A DNA stretch of 64,000 nt. It comes from Lojkania enalia (lineage: Eukaryota; Ascomycota; Dothideomycetes; Pleosporales). Below, piece after piece: positions 1 to 13,449 of the stretch; the first letter of the stretch is position 1; each line of letters starts with the position of its first letter. The notes below the pieces were generated by a model. That model did not search any database and was not told the origin of the DNA. It saw only the letters and a program-made list of their open reading frames with translations. The position numbers and the translations under genes were made by a program. The stretch is from positions 127,343-191,342 of the forward strand of contig ML986608.1 of the NCBI GenBank assembly GCA_010094045.1, given 5' to 3'.

Positions 1-3000
1 ATCTATTATAGTAATAGAATTAACGGAATATTTCTAATCCCAACTCTAACAGGGCTTAAATCTATATAGGATCTGATATAGGAATATTCTGATAGTTATA
101 TAGGGTAGAGTTACTTATACTCGGTCGATTATAGGTAATAGAGAACTCTAGTTATTTTAGTAGAAGGATATAAAAGGGTGCAGTCTCTAATTAATATACT
201 TATTTATAATCTCTATCTATCCGTTAGTTTCTTTATAATAAGTAGTAGATAGTTTAATCTTTACGCCTAAAATACAGCAGAATTTAGACTAGAAACTAGA
301 TATAAACTAAGGTTCTTAGTCTAAAATAATAGTTTTAAGTATATAGCTAAAGCGGTATATCTATTAAATAAATAATTCGGCTATTCCCCTTACGTTAATT
401 ATATAATAGTAGGAGATAGATACCGCTTATTTAGATAGGCGATTAATTACTACTATAATCTAATTATATCTAAACTTATCTATAGAGAAATTTTTAAAGT
501 TAATATATAGATACTATATTAGTTAATTTAATATAGGAAGTAGGTAGATAAAACCTAGGGTTTAGGTTTATATTAGATAAGCTTTATAGTATAGGATATA
601 ATTCCGTATATATCGTTTATAAGTAGCCTCTATACCCTTCTAATAGTACTTCTAGGATAGTAACTAATAGATTTTAGTAGTACTTAGGTATATAGAAGAT
701 ATTTAGTTATAAGCCTCTTATATAAGTTATATATAAAGGCCTAAATCTAATAGAATATATAAGTAATTATTGTAGAAGAGTAGTCTATTTTCTATCTAAT
801 ACTTATAGGATAAAAGTATACGTTCCTGCGTAAAGGAGACTTAGTTTTCTTATAGTAATACGTCGATTAACTCTAGAGAGTTTAGTAATATAACTTACTT
901 CTAGCCTTTAATAACGTTTAGTATAACTGTTTAAGTTATTATTTAGGTAATATAGGACTAGACTAATTCGGTATTAATTCGGGGGTAAAGTTAATATAGT
1001 CTAAATAGGACTCTTAACCGGTTATTAGTTTAAGCTACTTTTAAGTTTTCTATATCTTATTTATAACGACTAAGGATGTCTATTCTAGCGTTATTCTTAC
1101 CTAGAATATACTTAATTTAGAACTGATACTAAGCTAATTTCTCGGTCTAATAAACTTAACAAGTATTAAGTACCTTTATAGTTATAAAATATTCGAGTAA
1201 GCGATAATTAGTATATACTAGAATTCTAGTAGCTACTAAAGTAAGTTCTACCCTCTATTATTTAAATATAGTAATAATTGCGAATAGTTTCTTATTATAG
1301 ATCTCCTAGTTTAGTTCTAAACTAGATAGAACCTTACTATAGAACGCTATAGGGTACTATTTTCCGTTAGAATATTTCTATAATAGTACTCTTACAACTA
1401 TTCTATTAGAGGTATTAGTTTCCATTTTTGTTTCTAACACAGGGTTAAAGTAGTAGAGAGTAGATATACTTAATAGGGCTGATTTTAATTTCTTAAAGGT
1501 AATATTACATTCTAAAGTCTATATAAAAGAGGTTATAGGGCTCTATAATATAATAATTAGCTTTATAATACGTGAGAATTCTAGTACGAACTATTAGTAG
1601 AATCTAGTAAAATCTAAGAAGAATTTCACACCCGTTATAGTAGTAGGTAGCTGCTAGTTATATAGTACTTCTACCTTCTCTAGGTTAACCTTAAGGCCTT
1701 TATTTAAGAGAATATAGCTAAGATATTTAATTTAGGTAATATAGAATTCACTCTTCTTAATATTAACTTATAACCCTGCTTAATATAATCTCTTAAAAAC
1801 TTTCTTAATATAGATAGTATATATCGCCTCGTCTTCGGAGTAGATAAGAATATTATCTAAGTAAGTAATATAGAAGTTATCTAGATAGTTAATTAGTATA
1901 TTATTTATATAGTACTAGTAAGTTACTAGGCTATTATATAATTTAAAAAGTAGAACTTTATACTTATAGGTTTTATATCGAGTTTAAAAGGTAGTATATT
2001 TCTTAGAACTAGAATCTATTCTAATCTTATTAAAGGCCGCGCGAATATTAAACTTAGTAAAAATTACTACCTTAGTAGGTTTAGATAAGAGTTTATCTAT
2101 ATATAGTATTAGATATATATCCTTATAGGTAAGAGTATTAAGTTTATAATAATCTATATAGATATACAGGTTACTATTAGATTTATAAATATAAAGGATT
2201 GGAAATATAAAAAGGCTCTAACTCTACTTAATATACCTATACTATAGATTATCTATAATATACTTCTTAGTTACCTCCAACTCTTTAATATTCTACTTAT
2301 ATAATAGGCTATAACTATTAGGGAGAGGTTTTATAAGAATAATCTTATAATTATAAGAGTAGTATTCTAGTAATTAATAAGCCGCAGTTTTACTAAATAT
2401 ATTCTAATACCTATAGTATTTAGATAGTAATTAGAGATTTACTAGTACTTTATTTTCAGCCTTATCTTCTAGCTCTAAGACTTACTTATCTTTAATTAGC
2501 TGCTCGATTTCGTATAGAGATATAGAGAAAAACTCGTTCTCTTTCCTCTTTATATTAAAGTAGAAAGTATTAGCTAAAATAAGAGTAATAATAGAAGAAT
2601 AGACTTTCTTTAAATCAGGTTTAGACTTTATTATATACAGGCGTATAGGAGCTCTAAACTTATTTAGACTATAAGCTATAAGAGACTAATATAGTTTTAG
2701 TAGTCTTAGTAGACTCTTAATATAATAGATAGTTAGACTATAGAACTGCTAATACTAGTTCTTTTCCTATAGAGCGTTATATTACTGGATATCTAGCTCT
2801 ACCTCCTTATCGCGTACTAGCTAAGTTAATTATATAAGAAGAGGAGGTAAAGAATTATAAGTAGTAGGATACTTAGAAGGCTATATAATCTAATTCTTAT
2901 CTATATTTAGCTGGAGTTGAAAATAACATAACTATTTAATACTAATAATATAATCCTAAGTACCTAGATTTATAATAATAAATAGGTAGTTTTAGATAGT

Positions 3001-5170
3001 TCTTCTATTAATTTATAGGTGTAAGTAGATATACTAATTAACTAGAGTTTAGATTCGGTCCTGAAAACCTTTAACAGTAATTTTAAAGGGTAAGCGCTAT
3101 ATTAATATATATAGGGCTTAGGAGAGTAATCTAACTACTATAGAATTAAGGAATAAAAAGCTTTAAATACTAGTATTAATAAGGGCGTTTAGTTATATAC
3201 TAACACCTTTTAAATATAGAATAGTAGGGATTTAGAAGTACTTTTCTCTAAATAAATATAATAAATTAATATTTAATAAGTTATACTTACTTAAGCCTAA
3301 AATAGAGAGTTTTTTTAAGCATCTCTATTTCCTACCTAAAAACTATCTAGGTAGTACTCGTTTACGTCTAAAAACTCTTCTTCCTTAATCTTCTCTTATT
3401 TAACCTCTATCTCTTATACTCTAAAGACTATATATTTATTTGTAAAATATCCTAGTTTACTATAATTATAGTAATTACCTAGGGTTATATACCTTTTAGG
3501 TATAAGAATCTTACTAGGTAGTTAAGAAGTAATTGTAGTAGAATAAGGTATTAATACTAGAGTAGATTAGGGTAGTATTAGATTATAGGTTACCTTAGAT
3601 AAACTCTTAGAAACCTTCTAGTACTAATCCGAATTTATTTTAGCTATAACTTATAGATTAGTAGTTCGTTCTAGAAGGTTAGAAACACTTCTTCTTTCTA
3701 TATTATAGGCTGTTAAGTAGGCGACTATAGCGTTAAAAGAGTCTTTCTATATAAGCTTAAAGCTAAGGTTTAGTATCCTTAAACTGGAGAGAATCTTATC
3801 CTATAAGTAGAAGAACTACTTAGATTAGGATACAGATCCTCTAATAGCTGTACTAATAAAGCGAGCTTTAAAAGTTAGGAACACTTCTCCCTTATTTATT
3901 CTTAGGATCTAAAACGCCTATCGCGCTTCTATCTCTTTATTACCTATAATAAAATACGATTATAGAAGTAAAATTATTTCTTTAGTATTCTTAAACTAAT
4001 ACTAGTCTAATTTAGCTAGGTATTTTAGTTCTAGATACTCTTTTATAGTACTAAAAGTATATCTTTATACTAATACTATATATATATACTTTATTAGATA
4101 GTAATCTATATTAATCTTAAGTCGGTCTAGAATTAAGGCTTACTATTATTTAAATATAGGTTCGCTACTATCTATAAGGCTTTTAATCTTAGGCGTATAT
4201 TTAGTAAGGTAGACTTAAGGGGGCTTAAGAGTAGCTAAGAAGTTTCTTACTAGAGGAGTCGCAAAAGTTTCTTAATATATTATTAGTTCTAATTTAGTAG
4301 TTTATAGAGGTTAATTAAGACTAATAGTTCTCTATTATATTAAACGTACGATCTCCTCTTATAAAATTATAATTTATTCTTTAAGGGTTAGTTTACTCTA
4401 ATTTCCCTCCAAATTAGATAGGTTCTTTATTATAGGCCTTATAGAGAGGGGTCCGCCTATTACAGGGCCCTTTATAAAAGGTAACAGTTGTTCTACACGC
4501 GTAGATAGAAGCTTACTCTTACTATAACTTATATGTATATTAGTTCTAGTATAGGAATTAGAAGGTAAATTATAGTTAGATATTAGCGGTTACCTCCAAT
4601 TCTAATAGGTTATTAGTAGTCTCTAAGTTTCTACCTAGGCGTACTCTACGCGGCTTTTCTAAAAGCAATCCTAATTATAGGGGATAGGAAGTTCTAAACC
4701 TAAAGGCTTTAGTTAATAGAAGGTCTCTAAAATCCTATCTAGGTAACTAAATAATTTAATATAATAGTATATAAGTATTATAACTTAAACTAAATTAGAT
4801 GTATTTTAGACTTAAACGTAGTTAAATAAACAATTAATACGATATTATTAAAGAGGCTATTACTAGTAGTATTAAATTCTTCTATATAATATAATAGTAT
4901 AGGTAAGATAATAGGTCTAAATATAGTATAAATCTACTTAGAGGTATATAAAAGTATGTAGGGGTTTAAGAACCTAAGAATTCTATTAATACCTATAGGC
5001 CTTATACGAAAGGATATAGAAGAACTACTAAGCTACTTATAAGGGAGTATATAACTATATACGGAAGGGAAAAGGGGTAGAACTAAGGGTAGGATAAGAT
5101 AAGCGAAAAGCTTTAGGATAAGATTATATATAAAGCTTTTTATAGAACGATTTCTTTATATTATTACAAA
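1..5170 (-). mobile_element. Gypsy LTR retrotransposon remnant G1, cut by window start
   Basis: Reading the minus strand through RIP stops gives a Ty3/Gypsy gag-pol. A gag zinc knuckle lies near 3433-3476, with its Cys and His codons turned into Tyr codons. Reverse transcriptase follows, with the active-site strand YLDNILIY at 1840-1863 (family form YLDD). Order along the minus strand is gag, RT, then the downstream part, as in Gypsy. The right edge is placed at about 5170 because hAT sequence shared with the copies near 51.6 and 61.4 kb begins there. I could not match a second LTR; the left end is outside the window. Frames carry many TAG/TAA codons and no intact ORF remains. The family is firm, the ends are not. 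Confidence 0.8.
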
Positions 5171-7508
5171 TATTTCTTATAACCTAAGTAAGCTACAGAT
5201 ACTAATATTTATTTACTCTCTACCAGCCTAATATATTAAAGTTACAACCTTAAATAGTAGATATACTTAAATAACTTTCTCCTTCTTAATAAGTTAGTCC
5301 TTTCTCTTCTTCCTCTAACTCTCCCTCTCATTCTTCCTCTCTCTCTCCTACATTACTTAGATCCTAGCCTAGAAAACTTAAGGAGCTACTTAAGAATAAA
5401 TATTATAGAGATAGTTTATAAAACTACTTATTACTTTATATTTATTAAGGTTGGGGTATTATAGATAAAGTATAACCTAGTATATTCTTATTATAGTAAT
5501 TAAGATATTTAAGGAATTGTTAGCGATAGATTTTCCTATACTAAAAGTTTTAAGTTTTATTCTATAGTTATAGTTAGAAGTTAATATAATAAATAGCTGT
5601 AATAAAAGTACCTTATATACTATAAGCTTCTAAAATAGATTTAAGATTATTATATAGTTAAATAAGTAACTACACTTTACATTTATTTTTAAATAATATT
5701 TACTTAATTTAAATTAACCTTTCTCTACTATAGCTTTTACTACTATTAGCTAATCTAAGTTACTTTCTATATCTTTAGCTAGATCTCTATTTATATTATT
5801 TAGAAAATCGAAGAGCCTATTATATATTTACTAAATATACTAGATCTAAGGCTTTATATTCTTACTAAACACTTTAGTTACTCTTTTAAAATTATCGAGT
5901 AGGTTTATAATTAGTATTAAGTAGTACTATTTAGTAGTAGATAGTTAAAGTTGCTAGAAATTATAAAAATCTACCTTAGCGTTCTTATTATTACTAGATC
6001 TCTAAGTAGGGATCTTTAAGTTAATTTTATATTAAAGCTAGTTATTAATATATTATTTAAAGCCTACTACTTAGTTATATATATTAAATATCGAATTCTA
6101 TTAAGTTAGGATATCTCTTATTATAGATAGCTAGTATTTAGGTAGTAGAGAGCCCTATAAAGTAATAAAACGCTTATAGTACTATAATAATCGATTAATT
6201 ACTTTATAAATAGCTCGAATCTAACTAGAAATTAGTACATAATAACTATAATAACTAACTATAATAAAAAGCTATACCTTATAAAGAGAATTTAGGATAG
6301 AAATCTATATTTAGATCTTATTTATATCGCGTTACTATAAAGTTCCTCTATCTCTTATCTTTTTAGAGGGTGCGAGTTTAAGATAGTAAATAATTTCCTA
6401 AATAATAAGATTAATAAAATAAGTAAGGTATAGAATTATATTCTCCTTATAGTTCTATTTAATACTATCTTTATATAGTTTCTCTTATATCGTATATATA
6501 AGTATACTATTATTAATAGTATTATTATAGGTAGCTACTAGTAATTGTCGTTATATATTTATATTTAATAGAATATATAGTACTTCTATTACTATAAAAG
6601 TACTAGTATAGCTTCCTTAAATAAAAATAAAATTAAATAGTATCTTATAGAACTCCTAGTCCTAATTAATATAGTACCCTTTTACTATAAGAAAACTAAG
6701 GTAGTTTTTTACAGACTAGATATTAAACGCGATTAATATCTTTATACTTTAGCTAAGATTATATAAAAGAGAGAACTAAGCTACTATAACCTTATATTTA
6801 AATAGCCTTATAAAACTAAATCGGCTAATTAATATAGTATCTAGTTAAAGGAACTAAACGAATTATTAAAAGGATAGATAATCTACTATTTAGAAAGACT
6901 AGTTATTATTAATAATAATATAGACTAGTTTATACTTAAAAGTGCTAGTAGAATATAGTAGTATAATTAGATCTTTATTATTAGAAAGCCTAGTTATAGG
7001 TATATAAAACCTATTATATTTAAGAGCTAGAGTTTTTAAACAGGCCTAGGATCTAAGGTAATTTATTAGATACTTTATACTATTATAATTCTTATTTAAA
7101 TATATAAGTTAAAAGCTATAGTAGTAATAGAATATAAATAGATAACTATCTAGAAATTTTACAGCTTCTCTAAATTGTCTCTAGATTTTACTATAATAAG
7201 TAGTTAAATTCTACCTTAGTTTATTAAGTATATTTAAAGGGTCCTAAGCTTATAGTATTAATTTCTACTATACTATCTATATATTAATAAGCTCTATTAC
7301 CCTCTATTTATCTTTTTTATCCTCTATCTATAGATATATAATTAGTTAATAGGTTTCTTAAAAACCTTAACAGGAAATTAATAGAGTATTAATTGTAAGA
7401 TACTAGATTTATATTAGTATTAATATAACTATAATAAAACGCTATAATAAAGAATAGTAGGAATATTATAATATTATAGGTATATAAGGAGTTAGGGTTA
7501 ATAATTAA
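5171..7508 (-). pseudogene. hAT transposase remnant H1, first part, RIP-degraded
   Basis: This shares sequence with hAT copies H2 and H3. The minus strand holds the hAT region around the RDIPTRWNST motif (near 6090-6130; the Arg-Trp pair is degraded by RIP), followed by a long helical segment typical of the C-terminal half of hAT transposases. The final dimerisation region seen in H3 is missing, because the copy is cut near 5171 by the flanking Gypsy remnant. A pyrimidine-rich stretch at 5280-5355 (purine-rich on the coding strand) is shared by all three copies. The element resumes at 13018 beyond the inserted Gypsy element G3. What the 6.6-7.5 kb part encodes I could not decide. Confidence 0.6.
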
Positions 7509-7710
7509 TAAGAAGGTCTGAGGATATAATAGGATTAGATATAATAAGAATCTATTATTATTAAAGCTAGAGAAAGAGAAGAGAAGGTATATAGTAGTAA
7601 AATATATATTATTCGCTTACTTTAGTCCAGGTAAGTATAGGGTCGTATAAGAGCAACTACTATTATAATATCATAGGAACGGGACTAAGCTATAAGCCGG
7701 GACCTTTATA
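7509..7710 (-). repeat. LTR of G3 (3' LTR in element orientation)
   Basis: 202 bp, the same length as its partner at 12811-13012. The terminal dinucleotides are RIP-altered (TAAGAAGG start, CTTTATA end). The polypurine tract of the element lies just inside it on the minus strand. Confidence 0.9.
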
Positions 7711-10700
7711 ATATTCCCCTCCTCCTCCTCCTCTTCCTCTAATACTGAGTTATACGGACAAGTAGTTCTTTAGTAAAGTTCTGCCCTATATCCTGTTTAA
7801 ATTCTCCTAGAGCGATTATATCTTTATAGTCGTCCTAGTCGTTCTATAAGAGTATAGTATAACTAGTCTACTTATAAAGGAACTACTATTTTAGGCCGCC
7901 TCCTCTTTTACTAATTACTCGTACGTTTTAGATTTTCTTAAGCTCCTATTTATCTTCGTTTCTAACGCTGATTAGCGCTAGTTAATAGTTATTCTATATT
8001 TAACTTAGTAATAAGTCTTAAGTAATAGAGCGAAGTAGTATTATATAGAAGATGTTATAAATTCCTAATAGGGTGTCTAGTTGGTATATATTTCGTTTAA
8101 CAGTCTTATTAACTATATATTATTAATAGAGCTTATAGAGCTTCTTTTTCCTTATAGGGTCTATCTTAATATTATATATATTAAGCTAAACTTTATCCTC
8201 TAATTAGTATTATAATATAGGATCTCTTATATAATTGTAAATTTTTTACTACTACTATTATATATAAGCTATTATTACTTGCGTAAATTCGACGCAGTCT
8301 TTTAGTTTACTAATAATCTATTTTACTACGTAAATAGGGTCTTTAGGCTACTCTATTAGCAGCTCCTCTTTTAATTGTATAAATTCTCCCAAGTTCGGGT
8401 AATAGCTATAAGTAAGAAAGAATAGGCTAACTCTTATAGAGGAAGCGTCTCTAGTACTAACAGCAATCTAAGCTAGTAGTAGCTATAGATTCTAGTTATT
8501 CTAGTAGTAGTTATAATAGTAGCGGAGAAGCTTTTTAAGTAGTTAGTTTATACGCTCTATACTTCTATTAGTCTTTAGATAATATGCTGTTAATAGCCTT
8601 TACTTAATCTTAAGAATTTAGTAGACGCGTACCTATACGCCTTATATAAACTACTCTCCTCTATTAGAGACTATTACTTATAAGAGCCTGCAATATATTA
8701 TAAAATACTCGATAAACTTATTAACTAATATTTAGCTCTTAAGGTCTAGAACGGTAATAAAGAGTACTCCTTTACTTAAACGGTCTATAATAATAAAGAT
8801 ATACTTATTACTATATATAGTTCTCGGTAAGTTAATAATATAGTCTATTAAAATTTCTAACTATACCCTCTCAGGGACTAGAAAAGAATATAGTAGGCCT
8901 TTTTTTCTAGAATACTAAACTATATTTCTACTATAGAAGTAGTAATTTTATATAAAGCGTTTAATGTCTGCTGCTATTTTAGGCTAAAAGTAGTACTATA
9001 ATATTAACCCGATTGTAATATTCTTACTAGGGTAGCTAGTTAAATAAGAGTCGTAAGTCTTTTAAATTAGTTTTATACGAAATAGCTTACTCTTAAGAAC
9101 CTAAACACGTTTTCTCTATATTAATCTATCTTCTAGGACTGAGAGGTTAGATAAGCTAATCTTAAGGTAATAGAGGGTTTCTAGAAGTATTCTCTCCCCT
9201 ATTTTAGTAGTATAGAGAAGTATAATATACGTCTTATCTTTTTCTTAGGTATCTTACTATAAGATCTTTATTAGTATTTACTACTCTTTATACGATATTT
9301 TAGTTATAGACTCCCCTTTATTTATAGACTCCTCCCCTAATATAGAATCTTCTAGGGCAACTACCTCTACCTAATTATTAGAAGTATCTTTAGTACGCTA
9401 GTTTCTAGTTTATATAGGAGCTGTATAAACTCTATCCTTAAAATTAGATAGTCTAAAGAGTTAGCTAATCCTTCTCTAAATCTACTTATTATTAGCTTCT
9501 TTTAGAAGATCCTAATTGCAACGCGAGAGAGTATTAGCTAAGATACTAAGCTTACCCGGCTTATATTTAAACTAGAAGTTAAACTGGGTAAAAAATATCG
9601 TCTACCTTATCTAGCGCTTAAAGAGCCTCTATACTTTAGTAAAGTATTTTAGGTTATAGTAATCTATATAAACTGTAAAGTATATAAGTAGTTTTAAAAA
9701 CTTCTCTTATACCTTAAAATATTATATAACTACTAGTAATTTCTTATTATAGATTAGGTAGTTATACTCTATAGGAAGTATTCGCTTTAATATAAAAGCG
9801 ACAGGTTATAGAACTCCTTTATTATTATATTATAGAAATATACCTCTAATATACCAGCTAGAAGTATTATATTCTAGAATTATTTCCCTTTTAAGGTTAT
9901 ATTAGGCTAATACTGGCGCTTATATAAAGTATTACTTTAGATAATTCAAGGTAGTAAGTACTCGATTATCGAGTTAAAACTATTTCTTCTCTTATTTCCT
10001 TCGAGTAAGAGCTGTTAGTAGAGTAACTACTTTAGAAAATTCCTTAATAAACTAGCGGTAGAAATTTATAAAACTTAAAAAGCTCTATATACCGCGAACT
10101 AATATAGGTACTTTTTAGTCCTAGATTACCTTAACTTTCTATAAGTCTATTTAGATACCTTTTTCCGCATTAATAATAAAGCTAAGATATTTTATCGTAT
10201 AGACCTTAAATTCGCACTTATTAATATTAAGTTAGAGGCTAGTATTTATTAGCTTTTAAAGGATTACTTTAACGTAGCGCTAATAGTCTTATAGGGAGCC
10301 GTCTATATATATAAGGATATTATCTAAGTATACCAAGATAAAGTCGCCTAAATACTCCTAGATTATACGATTAATATACTATTAGAAGGTACTTAAAGTA
10401 TTTATAAGGCTAAAGGGTGTAACTAGCTACTTATATAAACCGTAGTAGGTTGTAAATACTATCTTCTACTTATCTTCTTCTTTAATTCGAATCTTATTAA
10501 ATATAGTAATAATATTAAGTTTTGTAAACTACTTAGCTCAACTAATTTAATTTAGCGTTTCTCGGATTAGAGGTAGAGAGTAGTAGTCTTTCTATATAAT
10601 AGCGTTTAGGGCGTAGTAGTTAATATAGAAGTAGAAGCTACCCCCTAGTTTTCGTATAAACAGGACCGGTACTATAGCTAGAGAGTTGCTAACCCGAATA

Positions 10701-12810
10701 AATCCTTTATTAAAAAGCTCTATTAGGGTCTTCTAAAGGATAAGAAGTATCTCCTATAATATTCTATATAAAGGACCTGAGGGGATCTTTAGAAGGCTTT
10801 TATTTTTCCCTTCTAACTCGATTATATAGTCTACTCCTAGTCTTAAAGGTAGTAGCTTATTAGCTTTCTATTAATTAAAAATACGAAGCTACTATATATA
10901 TTCTTTAAGGAGTTTTGTATAAGAGTCTATCTTTAGCTTATTTTCTAGAGCCTTCTAAATGTCGGCTATACTAATAGTAAAGATATAAGGTAGTTTAGTA
11001 AAAGAATCTTATAGGTATCTCTTATAGCGTTTCGCTATAGTAGAGAAAGTATATACTAAGACTTAGGTAATATTAGCCGTACGTTACTACTTCTAAAGCT
11101 CCTAGTTTCGTATAATTACCCCCGTTCTATAAATATATAGGATTTCCGTTTTTGGGTTAATAATTACATCCTTACTTTACCTCTATAAGCGTCCTAAAAT
11201 TATACTATAATCTCCTTCTATCTTTAGGACTATATAAGTAAATACCCGACCTAAACCTACCTAACTTCTACCTATATCTAGTAAGTCAATAATAGCTACC
11301 TTCTTAATAATTCCAGCCGAGAAGTTGCTGAATAATAAGGCTGTTAATAGCGTTGGGAAGTAGAAGTATTCTAGTCTAGCTTTTCGTATAATCCTTTTCT
11401 CGACTATTATATATAAGTTATAGCTATTATCTATTAAGGCGAGAAGGCTAAAAGTATTATTAAGTAGTGCAGGGGCTGTAAATAGAGTACTAGTTATCCG
11501 AAATTAATTAAATTTATCTAGTACTTACTTATTCGCCTACCCTTTTTATAGTTTTAAACGCCGACTTCTATTTAGAGCGATACTTTTCCTATCCTATTAG
11601 CTTAAACTATATCTCTATATTCCTTATTATACTAAATAGGCTCTAGTAGTATTATATAAGTCTGATTAAACTGTATACTACTCCTAAGCGGAGTATAATA
11701 GTAGCTTTAAGTAAAGTAACCCTCGTTTCTATAGGTAAAATAGGTATTCTATTATTTTTAAGCCTTCAGCTCTTTCTCGGTAATATTTCTTATCTTCTCT
11801 AGTAGCTAAGGCCTTATATCTAAGCGGCGTACGAGTCCGCAATTAGCTATTAGCGTCTAGTCTATAGTATTATTAATAGTAGCTAATAGTTGTAGTTGTA
11901 GGAGTAGTATAAATAGCTATCTCTAGCTGTCTCTTATCTAACTAGTCTTCCCCCTACTAAAGGACTATATAAAAGCGCTATCGAGTTTAACTATTTTAAG
12001 ACCGTTATTAAGAATATAAAGTTTCTATATAAAAGTCGCATATAATATAAAGTCTTTCTTACTAATACTATTAATTATTAATTAGCGGAGTTTAGGATAA
12101 ATCTTCCCTTCTAGATCTTATATCTTAATTTAGTCTAGGTAAGAGTTATACAACACTTCTATAGAAAGACGATCGTACTTAACTAGGAACTTAATAAAGG
12201 TCTTATTACCTTATCTCAGGTTTTTAAACTTAATCTCAGCTCGCTTCTAATAGTAGAGGTTATTATATTATATATCTATAATTATCTAGAATTTATTATA
12301 GATAAGAGTACCTATAGTAATATATTTTTCGTACAACTAAAGGTATATTCTAGCGTTACTCTTATAAAATAATATTATATAAGCTGCTACTATTATATCT
12401 ATTAAGCTTATAGATAAACTATTAATACGGATCTTAATCTTTATACTACTTTTCCAAATAGAGTACGCTTTATAGTCTCCTTAAAACTTGTCCAGCTTAT
12501 TAAGTATAGCTTTTATATGAATAGGCTTAGTAGTTATTAATAGTATAGTTGGTAAAACGCTTCCCTTAGAGGCTAAATACTTATTTAGTTGCTCTTTAAG
12601 CTTCTGATAAAGGCTTGTTCTTTTAAGTTACTATTACTGCTTTTCTTTTTCTAGGCATTCTAGCCTAGCTGCTATTTTAGCGAACTATCTCTGTATAGTT
12701 ACTATATTAAATCCTTGTTCTACCGGTCCGTTTTAGTCTATAACTTCGTACGGTAGTAGGTCTATTTAGTAGTTAAGATAGAATCTAGTATAGTATAAGC
12801 TTTAACAAAT

Positions 12811-13012
12811 TGAGAAGGTCTGAGGATATAATAGGATTAGATATAATAAGAATCTATTATTATTAAAGCTAGAGAAAGAGAAGAGAAGGTATACGGTAGT
12901 AAGATACGTATTATTCGCTTACTTTAGTCTAGGCAGGTATAGGGTTGTATAAGAGCAACTACTATTATAGTATCACAGGAACGGGACTAAGCTATAGGCT
13001 GGGACCTTTATA
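12811..13012 (-). repeat. LTR of G3 (5' LTR in element orientation)
   Basis: 202 bp. It begins TGAGAAGG and ends CTTTATA, followed directly by the target duplication ATTAA at 13013-13017. Confidence 0.9.
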
Positions 13013-13017
13013 ATTAA

Positions 13018-13075
13018 GAGTATCTAGCTATAAATTATATTTGTAGACTACTACTACTACTATTACTACTAATAT
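13018..13075 (-). pseudogene. hAT remnant H1, second part, with a TAC/ACT microsatellite
   Basis: Resumes the hAT sequence interrupted by G3: the stretch from GAGTATCTAGC onward matches copy H3 at about 63712 onward. It includes a short ACT triplet run (about 13042-13070) with one interruption. In H3 the same run is much longer and ends at an assembly gap. Where H1 ends to the right is not clear. Confidence 0.55.
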
Positions 13076-13237
13076 ATATAAAACCCTAGTAAAATAGTAG
13101 TATATTATACTATTATATTAAGTACTTATTTTTAGAGATAATAGGTTTTATTACTAAATAGTATACTAATACTATACTCCTAATAGTATATAAAAGTCTA
13201 CTGTAGTATATTATAGAATACTATAATCTAGAAAATA

Positions 13238-13327
13238 CTATAAAGTATAGTAAATTACTATTATATACTATAAAGTACAGCTAATTACTATTATATATTA
13301 TAAAGTATAGTAAATTACTATTATTTA
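13238..13327. repeat. Three tandem copies of a 30-bp AT-rich unit
   Basis: Units at 13238-13267, 13268-13297 and 13298-13327 begin CTATAAAGTATAG or a close variant and differ by a few transitions. They lie in a stretch rich in short TACTATAG-like motifs with local dyad symmetry. No coding role is seen. Confidence 0.85.
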
Positions 13328-13449
13328 ACGTACTATAATATACTATAAGATACTATAGTATACTACCTAGAATCTAATAACTACCCTAGTCTATTTTACG
13401 ATATACTACTATAGTCTATAAAATAAAATTTATATAGTATTAGAGAAGT

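Larger units (their letters stand above)
7509..13012 (-). mobile_element. Complete Gypsy LTR retrotransposon G3 (5504 bp), RIP-inactivated
   Basis: Two 202-bp LTRs (7509-7710 and 12811-13012) are flanked by the 5-bp duplication ATTAA (7504-7508 and 13013-13017), which splits a hAT element. The minus strand reads as Ty3/Gypsy pol in the order gag, RT, RNase H, integrase. The RT strand YLDNILIY sits at about 10305-10335. The segments around it (the DYRALN region, FTKL, the RNase H TD-like region) follow the family closely. A purine-rich tract on the minus strand (complement of 7713-7740) abuts the left LTR, which makes that one the 3' LTR and confirms the orientation. The right LTR keeps its TG start; the others show TG-to-TA and CA-to-TA changes. 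Stop codons are spread through all domains, so it cannot move itself. Confidence 0.9.

Noticed and set aside
169..178. TATAAAAGGG as a promoter
   Set aside because: It resembles a TATA box, but the surroundings are RIP-mutated AT-rich DNA in which such words are common, and no gene follows on the plus strand.
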